Shown: positions 23,773-36,676 of the stretch, in pieces | Layout of the letters: each line of letters starts with the position of its first letter | How positions within the stretch are numbered: the first letter of the stretch is position 1 | Assembly (NCBI GenBank): GCA_963978895.1 | Contig: OZ022242.1 | Coordinates: 38,320,179 to 38,384,178 of the forward strand | From: Erpobdella octoculata | Lineage: Eukaryota > Annelida > Clitellata > Hirudinida > Erpobdellidae | DNA: 64,000 nucleotides | Reading direction: 5' to 3' | The notes under the pieces: generated by a model | Databases searched by the model: none | What the model was told of the DNA's origin: nothing | What the model saw: the letters and a program-made list of their open reading frames with translations, nothing else | Position numbers and translations under genes: made by a program

Positions 23773-25600
23773 TTAAAGAATAATGTCTTCATCTTTCGGA
23801 ACTACTTCTTTATCCAGTACAAAGTATTGACCAGGTCCATCATCGTTATCAGCCGGTGGAAGTTTATCAGCCAGTTCATAATAAGGCAAGCCGAAGTTGC
23901 TGTAGCCTGGTTTTCCATTTGTTGTCATGGATGATCCCTTGGTCAGCATGTGTCTCTCCCTGAGAACCGACTCTGCCATCAGGGACTTGTGATTGTATCT
24001 TTTATTTGGGAAAAATAATAATTTTTATGAATTGATGCAAATATGCAAGAAAAAAAATTGAAAAATTAGTTTGTTATCGTTATACGTTAAAAATGATAGA
24101 AAAAAAACTTACTTTTTCAAAAAGATTATTCCAATGCAAACGATTAGACTGCAGAAAACAATACCGGCTGCACATATGACTGTTATTGTAAAAGCTGAAA
24201 CCAAATTTACATGTTTTTAAAGGATTTACAGTTATTTAAATTTTCACAATAAGTTTACTTTGAACGTATGTCTCTTCCTTAGTTAGAACCGGATCAATCG
24301 TTTCTATAAACTGTGATTCCACAAGATTCTCATGCACTATTAAGGAAAAAACATTTGGTAGAGATAATATAAACATATATTAGTTTCTGTTTTAAACTAA
24401 TATGTTTGTAAATTACCATAGCTACAATTTCCGATCACGCCGATCCAACGTTGTCCTTGACATTTGAGTTGCCATCTGAGTCGAGTGGAATAACATCCAA
24501 TGATGGCTTCGTTTTCAGTTCTTTTTAACCAAGCATCAGCTGGTGGAATCAGATCTGAACATCCGGTGGCTAAATATTTAACAGAATAAACAATAACAAA
24601 TAATTCCTATACAGATATCTAAATAAATAATATATAAAAACCAAATCTGATCAAACTTTTCACCTTCTAGCTTAAGAAACATGATTTTATCTTCATCCGA
24701 TGAATGTTTAGCGAAAACTATTTCAATGTTGTTAGTCGCAGATTCAAATAGCTTTAATTTTGATTGACCTTTACAAATAGTTACATTAGTCTTATGTTCA
24801 CTAGACTTGTCAGTTATAAAACCAATAATCTGATCCGTTTGGCAAAATCGTGTCTGCCTGTTTAAAGCATCTTTGTTTTTGTCTTCTTTGTTCTTCTCTT
24901 CTTTTTCAGTGGACAACATGCTGACGCCAATTTTTTGACCTTTCATTGCTTCTACTGTCCACGGTTGTTGTTTGGTTCCGCATGATTCCTTTTTTTGAGG
25001 GTTGAGGACGTAGATTTGACTATTGCTTGAAAACGAAATCATACACTGCCGATTGTCTTGAGCAACTTTCAAGGTAGAAATAATACATATTAAAATTTAA
25101 TAAAAAAAAACTATTTCTATTTCAAGTGCTTATCATTGTTACCTTTGATACAATCATAAGTTACATCTAAGTACATCTTCAACGTGGAATAACATGGACT
25201 CGTTTTCTCCAAATCCGGGTCCGTTACTTTCAAAGTACATTCTTTTAATCCAGCACATTTTTTACTCACAAAACCAAAAACATCAGCATGGCAACCGATG
25301 TACTGCGGATTTGACCACATAACTTCAAACTCGAGATCTTTTTTAACGCATTTGCCAAAGTTCATTCTACCATAAAGGGCTTTGGTTATATAGATAACCT
25401 CGTCAGAATTACACGTAGGCGTGAAACTTTCTGATTGGCAGAACTCCAAAGCATTAACGTTAGCTGGAAATTTTATTAAAACGCAATTTTTTCTATTAAA
25501 TTTCGATAAAATATTATTAATCTAGCACTGTTATAAAAACAATTTACTAACGTATCAACCGTAGAAAAGAATACAAACAAATACATATATACAGAATCAT
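23773..25600 (-). CDS. SUEL-CUB-sushi-like type I receptor, class A (gene 11)
   Basis: Exons 25600-25552, 25463-25143, 25065-24664, 24569-24417, 24336-24259, 24194-24113, 23998-23773; 436 aa. Very short signal peptide 1-16; SUEL 17-123 (EFCQSESFTPTC, ALYGRMNFGKC); CUB-like 124-257, close to genes 3 and 5 in the first half; sushi-like 258-308, nearly identical to the other class A genes; stalk 309-334; helix 335-361; tail 362-436 with LPYYEL and GQYFVLDKE. The tail is more divergent than in other class A genes and has YYE where most have YxN. Confidence 0.9.
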
Positions 25601-25706
25601 TTTGTTTCAACTTCTACTAACGTTACAGCAAAATCATTTTGTAAGCTGTTTTCAACCTTTTATACAACACAAAAGCGTAAGGAGACAAGAAGTATTAGCC
25701 AATTTA

Positions 25707-25718
25707 AGGGTCGTCTCA
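25707..25718 (-). promoter_or_regulatory. Family promoter element of gene 11
   Basis: AGGGTCGTCTCA on the + strand; TATAAAA on the - strand at 25658-25664; start codon at 25600. Confidence 0.8.
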
Positions 25719-25820
25719 AATCCGTAAAGTTTATTGAGTCATCATAAAATAAGAAGGATTGATAAAAACACAAAGCAATTTCGGAAATAGTAAATATATC
25801 TTATTTCATTAAAGAAACAG

Positions 25821-26053
25821 CTATGCTAATGTTTTCTTTTCATTTGTAGCTTCTTGGTCTAAAATGAAGTATTTCGAATCTTCATAATTCACTCCACAGT
25901 TAGTTTCGTGTTTGTACTGAGTGGCCATATTCGTACCATTGTCTCGTGGATATATCGGCCCGAGATCAGTGTTGTAGTAACCTGCACTATTCGGATGAAC
26001 ATCTTCATCGTGCATTCTCTGATCCAAACTAGACTTGCTGTAGCATCTGTTAG

Positions 26054-26095
<42 letters not shown>

Positions 26096-27662
26096 ATAAA
26101 TGAACAATTAAACAAAATTTAATAATGTTTTATTAGCAGTTCATCAGAAATAAATTTAAATAATAAACAATTATATCATGAGTAAAACTTACTTGTGAAC
26201 ACAGATGATTCCTGCGCATACTATGGTCAAACATACTACGAGCCCAAAACCAACAATTGCAATAATAACTAAAGCTGTAAATAACGTCAAAAGTATTATT
26301 AAAATAAACTAATTTAATGGAAAAATTAATAAATTCGATAACTTTGATGCTCAGTAGACATTGGTATTTTTTCAATGTCGCCAACTGTTTCAGCATCAAC
26401 TTTAGCTGAATCTAATTCCATATCTAAAAATAACAATTAAAATCATTAAGGAAATTTGCAACCGCACAAAAATAATAAATTTTGTTTATTAAAACAAATT
26501 TTAACCAAATTTATAAGAACAGTTTCCAATGCTTCCAATCCATTTATCATGCTGACAAGTTAACGTCCACGTCTTACGAGATGAATAACATCCAACAGTC
26601 AGTGAATTTCCATCTCTTTTTATCCACGAATCTTCAGCGGGTATGATATCCGAACATCCGGTAGCTGCAAAATAGTTGTTAAAATAGTATGCTAGTATGC
26701 ACAATAGCCCTTATATATTTCAATAAACGCATTACCTTTAAATCCAATTAGAATTTTATATTTTTGTAAATTCATGTCATCAATTATCACTTCAATAACA
26801 TTTCCATTTGATTTGAACAACGTTTTGTGTCTAACGTTGCTGTCGCAAATGGTTTCCTGTTTCTTGGATTTTTTATCTGTGATTGAGCCAATCTTAGAAC
26901 ATGTCGCATGGACAACATGGAATTGCTTAGATTCATTTTGCTTTGGATTCATAGAGCGGAAATCATACATGGATAACTGAATAGATTTGCCAACAGACGT
27001 TTCTATTGACCATGGTCTTGAAGTCGATCCGCAACTTTGTGATTTGTCCAATCTGATATATTGTAAGGCTAGTGTAGCCCCTATTGAACACGAGGATCGT
27101 TCGTCTTGCTCTATGACTTCGAGTAAATAAAAAATAATATTTCAATACCTATAAATTTATTTATTTATTTAAATAAAACTACCTGGTAGGCATTCATAAT
27201 CAGCTTCTAAATACATTTTCAATCCAAAATAGCACGGTTTTGTCAATTCGAGGTCGTTGTCTGGGATGCGAATTTCACATTTTTGTTTACCGGAACATTT
27301 ATTGTCCATTATGCTTAATACATTGCTAGAGCATCCAAGCGTAGTCTCGTCTTTACTAACAAGCGTAAATTCTTGTGCCAAAACACATCTACCAATTTTC
27401 ATTCTCCCGTACAAGGCATGTTTCATGGCGATGATTTCATTCGATCTACAATCAGGTTGAAAAACATCCATGTGGCAATACTCTCCTGTAATAATTTTAA
27501 GTAAGATATTGCACAATCCCAGAAAACAATTTTATATAAATGAATTAATTAATAAAAATTTTGCATTTCAAAATAACCCGTTTCTTCAGACCGATCAGAT
27601 GCAGAAACGATGGAATGATAAAATATTATTGCTATAAACACGTTTAGTAAAATCTCCGCCAT
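25821..27662 (-). CDS. SUEL-CUB-sushi-like type I receptor, class B (gene 12)
   Basis: Exons 27662-27578, 27485-27183, 27116-26736, 26664-26506, 26423-26343, 26274-26193, 26046-25821; 438 aa. Signal peptide 1-28; SUEL 29-129 (EYCHMDVFQPDC, MKHALYGRMKIGRC); CUB-like 130-256 (CGSTSRPWSIETSVGKSI); sushi-like 257-309 (SDIIPAEDSWIKRDG); stalk 310-336 ending EHQ; helix 337-363; tail 364-438 with GYYNTDLG and SKYFILDQE. Almost the same SUEL domain as gene 13, with only scattered changes. Confidence 0.92.
26061..26091. repeat. (TA)n microsatellite in intron 6 of gene 12
   Basis: A run of about 15 TA units directly upstream (in gene sense) of the tail exon of gene 12. Confidence 0.9.
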
Positions 27663-27751
27663 GATTATTTCAGTACACTGAGAAACCTGCTATCATCTTT
27701 TGAGAATGGTTTTATATATGAAATGCTTAGAAATTACTACGCTATTTATAG

Positions 27752-27763
27752 GGGGTCGTATCA
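27752..27763 (-). promoter_or_regulatory. Family promoter element of gene 12
   Basis: GGGGTCGTATCA, exact; TATAAAA on the - strand at 27710-27716; start codon at 27662. Confidence 0.82.
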
Positions 27764-28101
27764 AAACAAGTTTCTTTCAAACAACTTTTGTATTGTGATG
27801 AATTTCTCACGTTTTAAAACTGTTACTAACATGCTAACCACATGTTTAATAAAAACCGTAAACAATTTTTTTTTATAAATTAACCTTAACTTGTTTAATT
27901 ACAAACATTTTAGTAGCTGTTCGCGCCTCTTTAAACAGTCCAAAAGCAAATATTAATACAATAAATGAAATCAAATTCATGGTCGTTATTAATAGATAAT
28001 AGACTAGCCGTGTAAATTGCAAAAATTAATATAAATAAAAAATAATTAGACATTGTTTATTTCTTATCCGTTTTTGTAAAGTTTGATATCGTTAATAAAA
28101 G
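27764..28101. other. Intergenic stretch between genes 12 and 13
   Basis: AT-rich sequence with only short open frames. It contains the distal upstream region of gene 12 and the 3' untranslated end of gene 13. No further feature is seen. Confidence 0.6.
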
Positions 28102-30135
28102 CTAGTCTTTTTTTGGTTCATTTGCAGCATCACTGTCAAGAATGAAGTATTTGGATTCCTCATAATGTTCTCTGCTGTTAGTCATGTCTTTGTATTGTGC
28201 GGCTTCAAAAGTATCGTTTGTCTGAGGGTACATTACTCCGAGATTAGTGTTGTAATAACCAATCGCATTTGGATGACCATTTCCATCTGGCATTCTCTGA
28301 CTGAAATCAGACTTTTTGCTATAGCATCTGTTGAAAAAGAAAAAAAACCAACAATTTAATGCGCTGGTGGCAGAGCGGTAGAGCATTCGCCTGTCGATCA
28401 TTAGGTCGGCAGTTCAAGCCTCACTGGCGTCACCAGCGTAAGCAAGGAGTTCACTCGCATTTGCTAAAGGGGTAGGCGCCTATAAATGGCTGCCTCTGCA
28501 AAGAACCCTTCAGTGGCCTTGAAGTCCTTTAGGATTTACGCCACTCTAAATATTGTCAAACATTATTATTATTATTATTATTATTAAAAAGGTAATTTTT
28601 ATCTGTTAATCATAAAATATATGTTGAACTAATAAACAAATAAATAAAGCCGTAAGGGTTACTTGTTGACACAAACGATGCCAGCACAAACTATCGTCAA
28701 ACATACCACAAGTCCAAAACCAACGATTGCAATTATAACCAGAGCTATCGAAAATAAAACTACTTGATTAAAAAAAGAAATTATTAAATTTCTACGAAAT
28801 AAACATATTAAAAACTTTGATTCTGAGTTGACATTGCAATTTTTTCTTTCTCGTCAAGAGATTTGACATAAACTTCGTCTGTCTTCAAGCCGATAACTAA
28901 AGATAAAATTAGCAAATATAAATCAAATAAAAATAAAATTATTTTTAAATAACCTTCACTGGTTCCATGAGAACAGTTTCCAATGGTTCCAATCCATTTA
29001 TCATGCTGACAAGTTAACGTCCACGTCTTACGAGAAGAATAGCAGCCAACAGTCAGTGAGTTTCCATCTCTTTTTATCCACGAATCTTCATCCGGTATGA
29101 TATCCGAACATCCGATAGCTGCAACATGAATACTTTAACAAAAGAAACCCTATGAAATTACTTTTGATTTAAAATTAACGATTACCTTTAAATCCTATAA
29201 GAATTTTACCAATTTCTAAATTCATGTCATCAATGACTACTTCAATAGCATTTCCACTAGACTTGAACAATGTTTTATGTCTAACGCTGGTGTCGCATAT
29301 AGCTTCCTGCTTTTTTGTACTTTTATCTGTAATTGAGCCTATTTTAGAACAAGTCGCGTGAACAACTTGGAATGGCTTGGAAACATGTTGTTTCAGATTC
29401 AAAGAGCGGAAATCATACATGGTTAGCTGAATAGTTTTGCCCAGAGAGGTTTCTAATGACCAAGGTCTTGAAATCGATCCACAACTTTGAGACTTGTCCA
29501 ATCTGACATATTGGAATGCTGGTGTAGCCACTATTGAACAGGAGGATCGTTCGTCTGGTTCTATGACTTTAAATAATCAAATATTACTGTTGTTGTGCTT
29601 ATAATATCACAAAATCATTTTAATAAAACTACCTGGTAAGCATTCATAATCAGCTTCTAAATACTTGATCAACCCTAAATAGCACGGTTTTGTCAATTCG
29701 AGGTCGTTGTCTGGGATACGGATTTCACACTTTGTTTTACCGGAACATTTATTGTCCATTATGCTTAATACATTGCTAGAACATCCAAGCGTAGTCTCGT
29801 CTTTACTCAACAACGTAAACTCCTGTGCCAAAACACATCTACCGATTTTCATTCTCCCGTACAAGGCATGTTTCATGGCGATAATTTCATTCGGTCTACA
29901 ATCAGGTTGGAAAACTTCCATGTTGCAATACTCTCCTTTTAATAATACAACAGTTGTATTATACTACATAATTATTTGAGAAACTACAAACAAGTACTTG
30001 AGATGACGTTTTTTTAATCATTATAGGTACATTATATGCTCAACCTGCTTCTTCAGACGGAGCAGCCAGTAGAAAAATATCGTTAAAAATATTTATGGCA
30101 CAATACATATATAAAAAGAACTTCATTGTGATCAT
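28102..30135 (-). CDS. SUEL-CUB-sushi-like type I receptor, class B (gene 13)
   Basis: Exons 30135-30045, 29935-29633, 29566-29186, 29118-28954, 28896-28816, 28744-28663, 28327-28102; 442 aa. Signal peptide 1-30 (a second ATG three codons in could also serve); SUEL 31-131; CUB-like 132-258 (CGSISRPWSLETSLGKTI); sushi-like 259-313 (SDIIPDEDSWIKRDG); stalk 314-340; helix 341-367 (GFGLVVCLTIVCAGIVC); tail 368-442 with GYYNTNLG and SKYFILDSD. Intron 6 is unusually long (335 bp) because it holds a SINE. Confidence 0.92.
28361..28586 (+). mobile_element. tRNA-derived SINE with (ATT)n tail
   Basis: The 5' head is tRNA-like: GCTGGTG pairs perfectly with CACCAGC about 70 bases later, with an A-box-like TGGCAGAGCGG and a B-box-like GTTCAAGCC. 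A roughly 120-bp body follows, then (ATT)n from about 28562 to 28586. It lies inside intron 6 of gene 13, in the opposite sense to the gene. No clear target-site duplication is visible, so the exact ends are approximate. Confidence 0.85.
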
Positions 30136-30232
30136 TTCTACTACACTGAAAAAACGACTAACAGTTTCTTAGATGGTATATATATATAAGGAAGTCGTAG
30201 ATATCACTCCGCTGTTTCTCAATATTTTACAA

Positions 30233-30244
30233 GGGGTCGTATCA
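30233..30244 (-). promoter_or_regulatory. Family promoter element of gene 13
   Basis: GGGGTCGTATCA, exact; a TATATATATA run at about 30176-30188; start codon at 30135. Confidence 0.82.
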
Positions 30245-30433
30245 AAGAAACACTAAACACCTTTTTTTAACAAGTATGCTACTGACTTGGTTGAGTATTG
30301 GTAAACAATTGAAATAATTTTAAACATATAAAATTATGATTAGTTGTTTTTACTAATGTACACAGAAAAAAACCATAAACGATTAGAAACATAATTCTTT
30401 GGTTTTTTAAATGTTGTTTTAATTTTATTCAGT

Positions 30434-32228
30434 TTAGATTGTCTCGTCCTTAGGAGCAGTAAGTTTTTCATCGAGAACAAAATATTGTCCCTGATCGTTG
30501 TCACAACTTCCATTCTCCATGTGCTTATCATCCAACTGATGGTTTTGATACGGTTGATATCCTACTGGTCTCAACATTGAACCATTTGATAAAATCTGTT
30601 TCTCTTTTAATATGGATTCTGCCAGTTTTGATTTCTGACTATATCTGGTGAATATTATTATAACTTTTGAGACTGGTGTTTAAGTTTAAAATATTTTTTT
30701 ATAAGCAACCTTCTTACTTTTTCAAAAAAATAATTCCAATGCAAACTATAAAACTACACAGTACTATCCCGATAGCACAGATAATCGTTATTGTGAAAAC
30801 TGGAAATAATAATAAAAATTCGATTTATTTAAAAAGTATTATTTTTTTTGTTTATTTTGATTGTTATAAATAATAAAATCAGAATGCAAACCTTGAGAAT
30901 TATTTTCTTTAACCGTATGATCAGCTGATGTTTTTTTATCGGATTTGATTGCCATTGGAATGTTGTCTTGAACTGATAAGCGATTTAAAAAATTTGTACT
31001 TGTTCTGTAAAATTACTGTTTGCGGACTAATAAATAAAGTTTACCATAGCTACAATTTCCGATGACACCAATCCAACGTTGTCCTTGACATTTGAGTTGC
31101 CATCTGAGTCGAGTGGAATAACATCCAATGATGGCTTCGTCTTCAGTTCTTTTCAGCCAAGCATCAGCTGGTGGAATCAGATCTGAACATCCGATAGCTT
31201 TAAAAGCATTTTACTCAGATAATTCATTGACTAAATAATGAATTATTTTCAAAGCCTACAAGAAATCATACCTTCTAATTGTAAAAACAGTATTCTATTC
31301 TCAGCTTCTGAGATTTTAACAAAACTTGCTTCAACGGCATTAGATGCCGATACAATAGAACCAGTGTACAGTTCAGCTCCACATATAGTTTTATTGGTGC
31401 GATGCTCGCTGAATCTGTCCACTACAAAACCAATTACTTGATCGACCGGACAAAAGTTTGAAGGTTTCATAATGGGTTTGTTTTCTTGTTTATAAGCACT
31501 TTTGTTATTTATGGTCAACATACTGACCATTATTTTTTGGCCTTTCAGTGCTTCTATCATCCATGGTTTTTCTTTTGTTCCGCAAGATTCTTGGTTTTGA
31601 GGATTTTGCACGTACATTGGAATATCAGTCGAGAGAGAAATTGTGCACTGGCGATTGTTTTGAGCCACTTGTTTGTATTTATAAAAATTAATATTTAATT
31701 AATTAATTTCAAAATTGCTATTTATGACTAAAGATAAAAGTTATTACCTTTCAAGCAGTTGTAGGTAACATCCAAATACATTTTTAAACTTGAAAAACAA
31801 GGATTAGTTTTCTCCAGTTCTTTGTCTGTGACTTTTAAAGAGCATTGCCTGTTCCCGGTACATTTTTGACTAACAAACTCTAAAACATCTGCATTACAGC
31901 CTATATATTGCCGATTTGACCACATGGCTTCAAATTCCAGCTCTTTCTCGACGCACTTTCCAAATTTCATTCTTCCATAGTGGGCACTGGTTATTAGGAT
32001 GACCTCGTCTGATTGACAGCTGGGGGCAAATATTTCTGACTGACAATACTCCTCGGCATTCACGATTACCGATTCTAAGCAAAAAAAAATTACAGCCGTT
32101 TTTTTGTTTCATTTTTCAAGTTATGTAAAATTTGGTTCAAAATTGCAGCAAATTAAAAAATTACCTTGCAAGATGTATAATATCCAGAAGGAACAAGAAA
32201 AACATAGGAAATGAAAACTGATTGACAT
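30434..32228 (-). CDS. SUEL-CUB-sushi-like type I receptor, class A (gene 14)
   Basis: Exons 32228-32165, 32074-31748, 31667-31272, 31197-31045, 30972-30892, 30799-30718, 30644-30434; 437 aa. Signal peptide 1-21; SUEL 22-130 (EEYCQSEIFAPSC, AHYGRMKFGKC); CUB-like 131-262 (CGTKEKPWMIEALKGQKI); sushi-like 263-313 (WLKRTEDEAIIGCYS); stalk 314-340; helix 341-367; tail 368-437 almost identical to genes 1, 3, 18 and 19, with PYQN and GQYFVLDEK. Confidence 0.92.
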
Positions 32229-32359
32229 TTTTATTGACACTTCTGTTACAACAAACGTCAAATAGCAAACTTACTCACATGTTCTCATCCTGTTGTTTTA
32301 AAGCTACTTTTATAATGTTCAGACTGCGCAAGAACACCGAGAAGAATATTTAATTTTAA

Positions 32360-32371
32360 GGGATCGTCTCA
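32360..32371 (-). promoter_or_regulatory. Family promoter element of gene 14
   Basis: GGGATCGTCTCA, one mismatch; TATAAAA on the - strand at 32308-32314; start codon at 32228. Confidence 0.78.
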
Positions 32372-32493
32372 AACTAGCGAAATACTTTATTTTGCGAGCA
32401 CTGGTCCAGTAACGAAAAACAATTGAACTCATATAAAAGTGAAAGTAATAAGCTACTTTTTTTAATTTATATACATTTCATGTTGGGTTTGAG

Positions 32494-34352
32494 TTATGCA
32501 GATGTATTCTGAATATTATTAATAATATTATTCGAAGTTTCATTGTCGAGAATGAAATAATTCGATTCTTCGCAGTGTTCGCCATTGTTCGCCATGTTGT
32601 TGCAATTCGAGGAAGAGGCCAAAACGTTTTTGTTGTCTTGTGAATACTTTATTCCGAGATTTGTATTGTAATAGTGCATTCCGTTTGAAGGGTCACTTTC
32701 GTCTGTCATTCTCCTGTCGAAACTGGACTTTTGTCTGAAGCATCTATTGATTAGTTTATTTTGAATTTAAAAGTATTATTTTAATACTTTAAAAAAAATT
32801 AATTAAAATTTAATTTAATAGAAATCAAAGCAACAAATATGAAACGTTTATATTTACTTGTTAACACACATCAAACCAGCACAGATTATTGTCAAACAAA
32901 CTACAATGCCAAATCCAACTATTGCGACTATGACCAAGGCTGTTTAAGCATTCGAAAAGAAAACGATTTTTTTAAAACTTTTGCTACTAACAAATAAATA
33001 GTTTTTAAATCAACAAACTGTGCAAAAAACTAACTTTGATGCTCTATTGACATGATAATTTTTCCAGTATATTCCACTTTTGGTTGAACAAAGTCAGCGT
33101 CTAAATCTTGAATATATACTTTGACATAATTAAACAAACTCAAATTTAATAGAAAAGGTTTGACATATTAACCAGTTTCATGAGAACAGTTTCCAATGCT
33201 TCCAATCCATTTTTCATGCTTACAAGTCAACGACCAAGTCTTACGAGAAGAATAACAACCAACCGTCAATGAGCTTCCATCTCTTTTTATCCAAGAATCT
33301 TCAGAGGGTATGATATCCGAACATCCGATAGCTTTAATGGAGATACCCTTTTATATATAACTTTATTTTTAGCACATAAATAGATTGGCAAAGTATCTAC
33401 CTTTAAATCCAAGAAAAATTTTATCTGATTCCTTAGACGTATCATCCATTGTTATTTCAACAGAGCTACGACTCGAGCTATAAAGCATTCTCTTCCTATT
33501 ATGACTCTCACAAATAGTTTCTTGCTTTTTGACGTGCTTATCATTAATAATTCCCATTTTAGAGCACGTAGCATAGACCGTATGTGGAGACCCAGGAGAG
33601 TTTTGAGATGGCTTTGATGAACGAAAGTCGTACATGCTTAGCTCAATAGTTTTGCCCAGGGTGGTCTCAATAACCCAAGGTTTTGAAACTGATCCACAAG
33701 TTGTAGATCCGGCTAACCTGAGGTACTGAAAAATTGAAGTTGCTACTAACGAGCAAGATGATCTCTCGTCTTGTTCTATGACTGGTGGACAGATAAAAAA
33801 GTATTGGTTTTATTTAATTTTGAAGATCACATCCTCAGAAAAAAAATCACAATATACCTTGAATACATTCATACTCAGCTTCCAAATACATCTTCAATTC
33901 TAGATTGCACGGTTTGGTTGATTCCAATTCGTTATCCGGTATGCGTACCTCGCACTTTGTTTTGCCGGAACATTTGCTATCCATAATGCCTAAAACGTCG
34001 CTGTAGCATCCCAGTGTTGTTTCATCTTTACTTATCAGCGTCAGTTTTTGAGCCGCTATGCATTTGCCTACTTTCATTCGTCCGTACATGGCACTCTTCA
34101 TTACAATCACCTCGTTGATTCTACATTGTGGCTGGAATGCTTCCATAACGCAGTATTCTGCTATTGTAAAAATATATATTGAATTATCTACTACAGTATT
34201 CAAGTTCTTTTTTTTACCTAAAATGCTTTACACCAAATAAAACCAATTAATGTATTTTTACCTGCATTTCCGGAGATCACATTTGCACGAATGTATCCGA
34301 CAAAAAGTATTATTAGTACAAAGCTCTGAAAACTATCTTTTACTTTAGCCAT
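32494..34352 (-). CDS. SUEL-CUB-sushi-like type I receptor, class B (gene 15)
   Basis: Exons 34352-34262, 34160-33858, 33781-33401, 33331-33173, 33106-33035, 32939-32858, 32743-32494; 445 aa. Signal peptide 1-30; SUEL 31-131 (EYCVMEAFQPQC, AMYGRMKVGKC); CUB-like 132-258 (CGSVSKPWVIETTLGKTI); sushi-like 259-311 (SDIIPSEDSWIKRDG); stalk 312-335; helix 336-362 (GFGIVVCLTIICAGLMC); tail 363-445 with HYYNTNLG and SNYFILDNE plus an Asn-rich C-terminal extension not seen in other class B genes. Confidence 0.91.
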
Positions 34353-34443
34353 GTTCAACTCAAACTGACAAGCACTACGACCAGATACGGCACTTTAAGT
34401 AGAGAAAATCAAATATTACTACACCGCGTAGTCACAGTTTTCA

Positions 34444-34455
34444 GGGATTGTCTCA
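34444..34455 (-). promoter_or_regulatory. Family promoter element of gene 15 (diverged)
   Basis: GGGATTGTCTCA has two mismatches but keeps position and orientation. The TATA-like signal is weak. Start codon at 34352. Confidence 0.65.
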
Positions 34456-34599
34456 AAATGAAGCAATATGTCTCGAAAAATTATTTCTTTGACAACAGTT
34501 TAATATAAACAGCATTTATTTATAAATAATTTAATTTTGACAAATGTTGATGTTCTATTAAACAGTTATGATTAAAAAAAATTTGATTTATCAGATATT

Positions 34600-36402
34600 T
34601 CATGCCAGAGGTTTACGTTCAGTCAACGTTTCCTGATCCAAAATGAAGTATTTTGATTCTTCATAATGTTCTTCATTGTTAGTCATGTCTTTCAATTGTT
34701 TTGCAACAACTGTTTGATTTTCTTGAGGGCAGTTTGCTCTGAGGTTTGTGTTATAATAACCGACCACATTGGTGCAACTTGCCCCATCCGGCATTCTGGG
34801 ATCGAAATTGGATTTTCTATTATAGCACCTGAAAAACACATATATAATATGCATACATGACTATTTAATAAAATATATGTTTTTAATTTTTAAAGTATTT
34901 ATTAATAAAAATAATAAATAAATTACTTGTTAACGCAAATGATACCAAAGCAGACTATAGTAAGACAGACTACCAATCCAAAGCCAGCAATAGCTATTAT
35001 AATCAGGGCTTGAGGTTTGAATAAAATAAATTTTATTATAATTGAGAACAATATTGAAATACTAAAAACGGTTATTATTTTTATTATAGAATGAGGTTAC
35101 TTTGATGTTCAGAAGTCATATTTGTTTTCTCTTTACTGTCGAAAATATTTGGATCATCTACAGTATTATCCCCTGCTGTGATAAATGACAAAATAATAAT
35201 AATTTATTTAAAATAAACAGACAAATAAACAATTTTATCGATTTCAAACCAGTTCCATGAGAACAGTTTCCAATGGTTCCCATCCATTTATCTTGCTGGC
35301 AGATTAACGTCCACATTTGACGAGATGAATAACAACCAACTCTCAGCAAATTTCCATCTCTTTTCATCCACGAATCTTCTGTCGGTATGATATCCGAACA
35401 GCCGATTGCTGCCACGTTAACGTTAGTGTTTTAAAATTTTAGAAAATTTTCTTGAATGATATATTAGGACTAGACTATGAAGTTTTGCGATTTACCTCTG
35501 AGACCTAGCAGAAATCTGTCCGATTCCACAATCATATTATCCAGTGTAATTTCGACGACATTACCATTTGAATTGGACAGTAACTTGTGCCTCGTATTAC
35601 TATCGCAGATTGGTTCTTGCTTCTTGTTACCTTTATCCGTGATCGAACCAATTTTCAAACACGTAGCGTGAGTCAGATACGGCGCTTTCGAAGTACTCTT
35701 AACAGGTTTCAAAGAGCGGAGATCATACATGCTCAACTGAATTGTCTTCCCCGTAGTGGTTTCAATTGACCAGGGTTTTGCCGCCGATCCACAGTTTTGA
35801 GATTTTGCCAGTTTGATGTATTGAACAGTTGTAGCAGCCGCGACTGAACAAGTTGATCTGTCATCTCGTTCTATCACTGATTTAACCAAAAACTACTATA
35901 AATTTTAATGGTATAACAGTTTTTGATGAGAAAAAATTATTTACCTGTAACACATTCATAATCGGATTGTAAATACATTCTCAAACCCTCGTAGCAGGGT
36001 TTCGTTGATTCAAGATCGTTGTCGGGAATGCGAATTTCGCATTTTATTTTACCCGAGCACTTCTGGTCCATTATATTCAACACATCACTAGAACATCCAA
36101 GAGTCGTTTCATCTTTACTAACTAGAGTAAATTCGCGAGCTGATATGCATCTACCGATTTCCATTCTCCCGTAAACAGCGTGTTTCATGACGATAACCTC
36201 GCTTGGCCGACACTCAGCTTGGAATGTTTCCATGTTGCAATAATTTCCTTATATAAATCATTCAACTAATTAATATTTTGTTCATAGTGTTAAAAATAAT
36301 TGTGTTAATACCTGCATCATCCGCCTGCTCTTTGACATAAACGATTTCGATGAATAACGCTATATAAAGAAATAATTTAAATATTTGCTTCACTTTAATC
36401 AT
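34600..36402 (-). CDS. SUEL-CUB-sushi-like type I receptor, class B (gene 16)
   Basis: Exons 36402-36312, 36247-35945, 35876-35496, 35408-35250, 35175-35101, 35008-34927, 34828-34600; 439 aa. Signal peptide 1-30; SUEL 31-131 (NYCNMETFQAEC, AVYGRMEIGRC); CUB-like 132-258 (CGSAAKPWSIETTTGKTI); sushi-like 259-311 (SDIIPTEDSWMKRDG); stalk 312-336 ending EHQ; helix 337-363; tail 364-439 with GYYNTNLR and HYEESKYFILDQE, closest to genes 2 and 4. Confidence 0.92.
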
Positions 36403-36508
36403 GTCTAACTAGTCTTGGCAGCTTTAGAAACAATGTTTAGGATTGACGACACACTCTTAAATACAAAGGAATTGATGGATAACTACGCGACTAATATTTA
36501 TTATGCAA

Positions 36509-36520
36509 GGGGTCATATCA
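36509..36520 (-). promoter_or_regulatory. Family promoter element of gene 16
   Basis: GGGGTCATATCA, one mismatch; TATTTAAG on the - strand near 36465; start codon at 36402. Confidence 0.75.
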
Positions 36521-36676
36521 AAACGACACAGGTGAGAAGTTAAAATCGAGTTAACGATGCCATGAATTTTTTATAGAAAAAATTCATGTGATTTTAATAA
36601 GTTTTTATAAAATTTCAAAAGTTAGAATAAAAACTTTCAAATTGTCTTGTTCCAATTTGACATTATTCACGAGTAT

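Noticed and set aside
23560..23934. 124-codon + strand open frame between genes 10 and 11
   Set aside because: It runs through the promoter element of gene 10 and is antisense to the tail exon of gene 11; no signal peptide or domain.
28363..28437. A functional tRNA gene
   Set aside because: The acceptor pairing is good but the T-arm does not pair properly, and the sequence continues into a SINE body with an (ATT)n tail.
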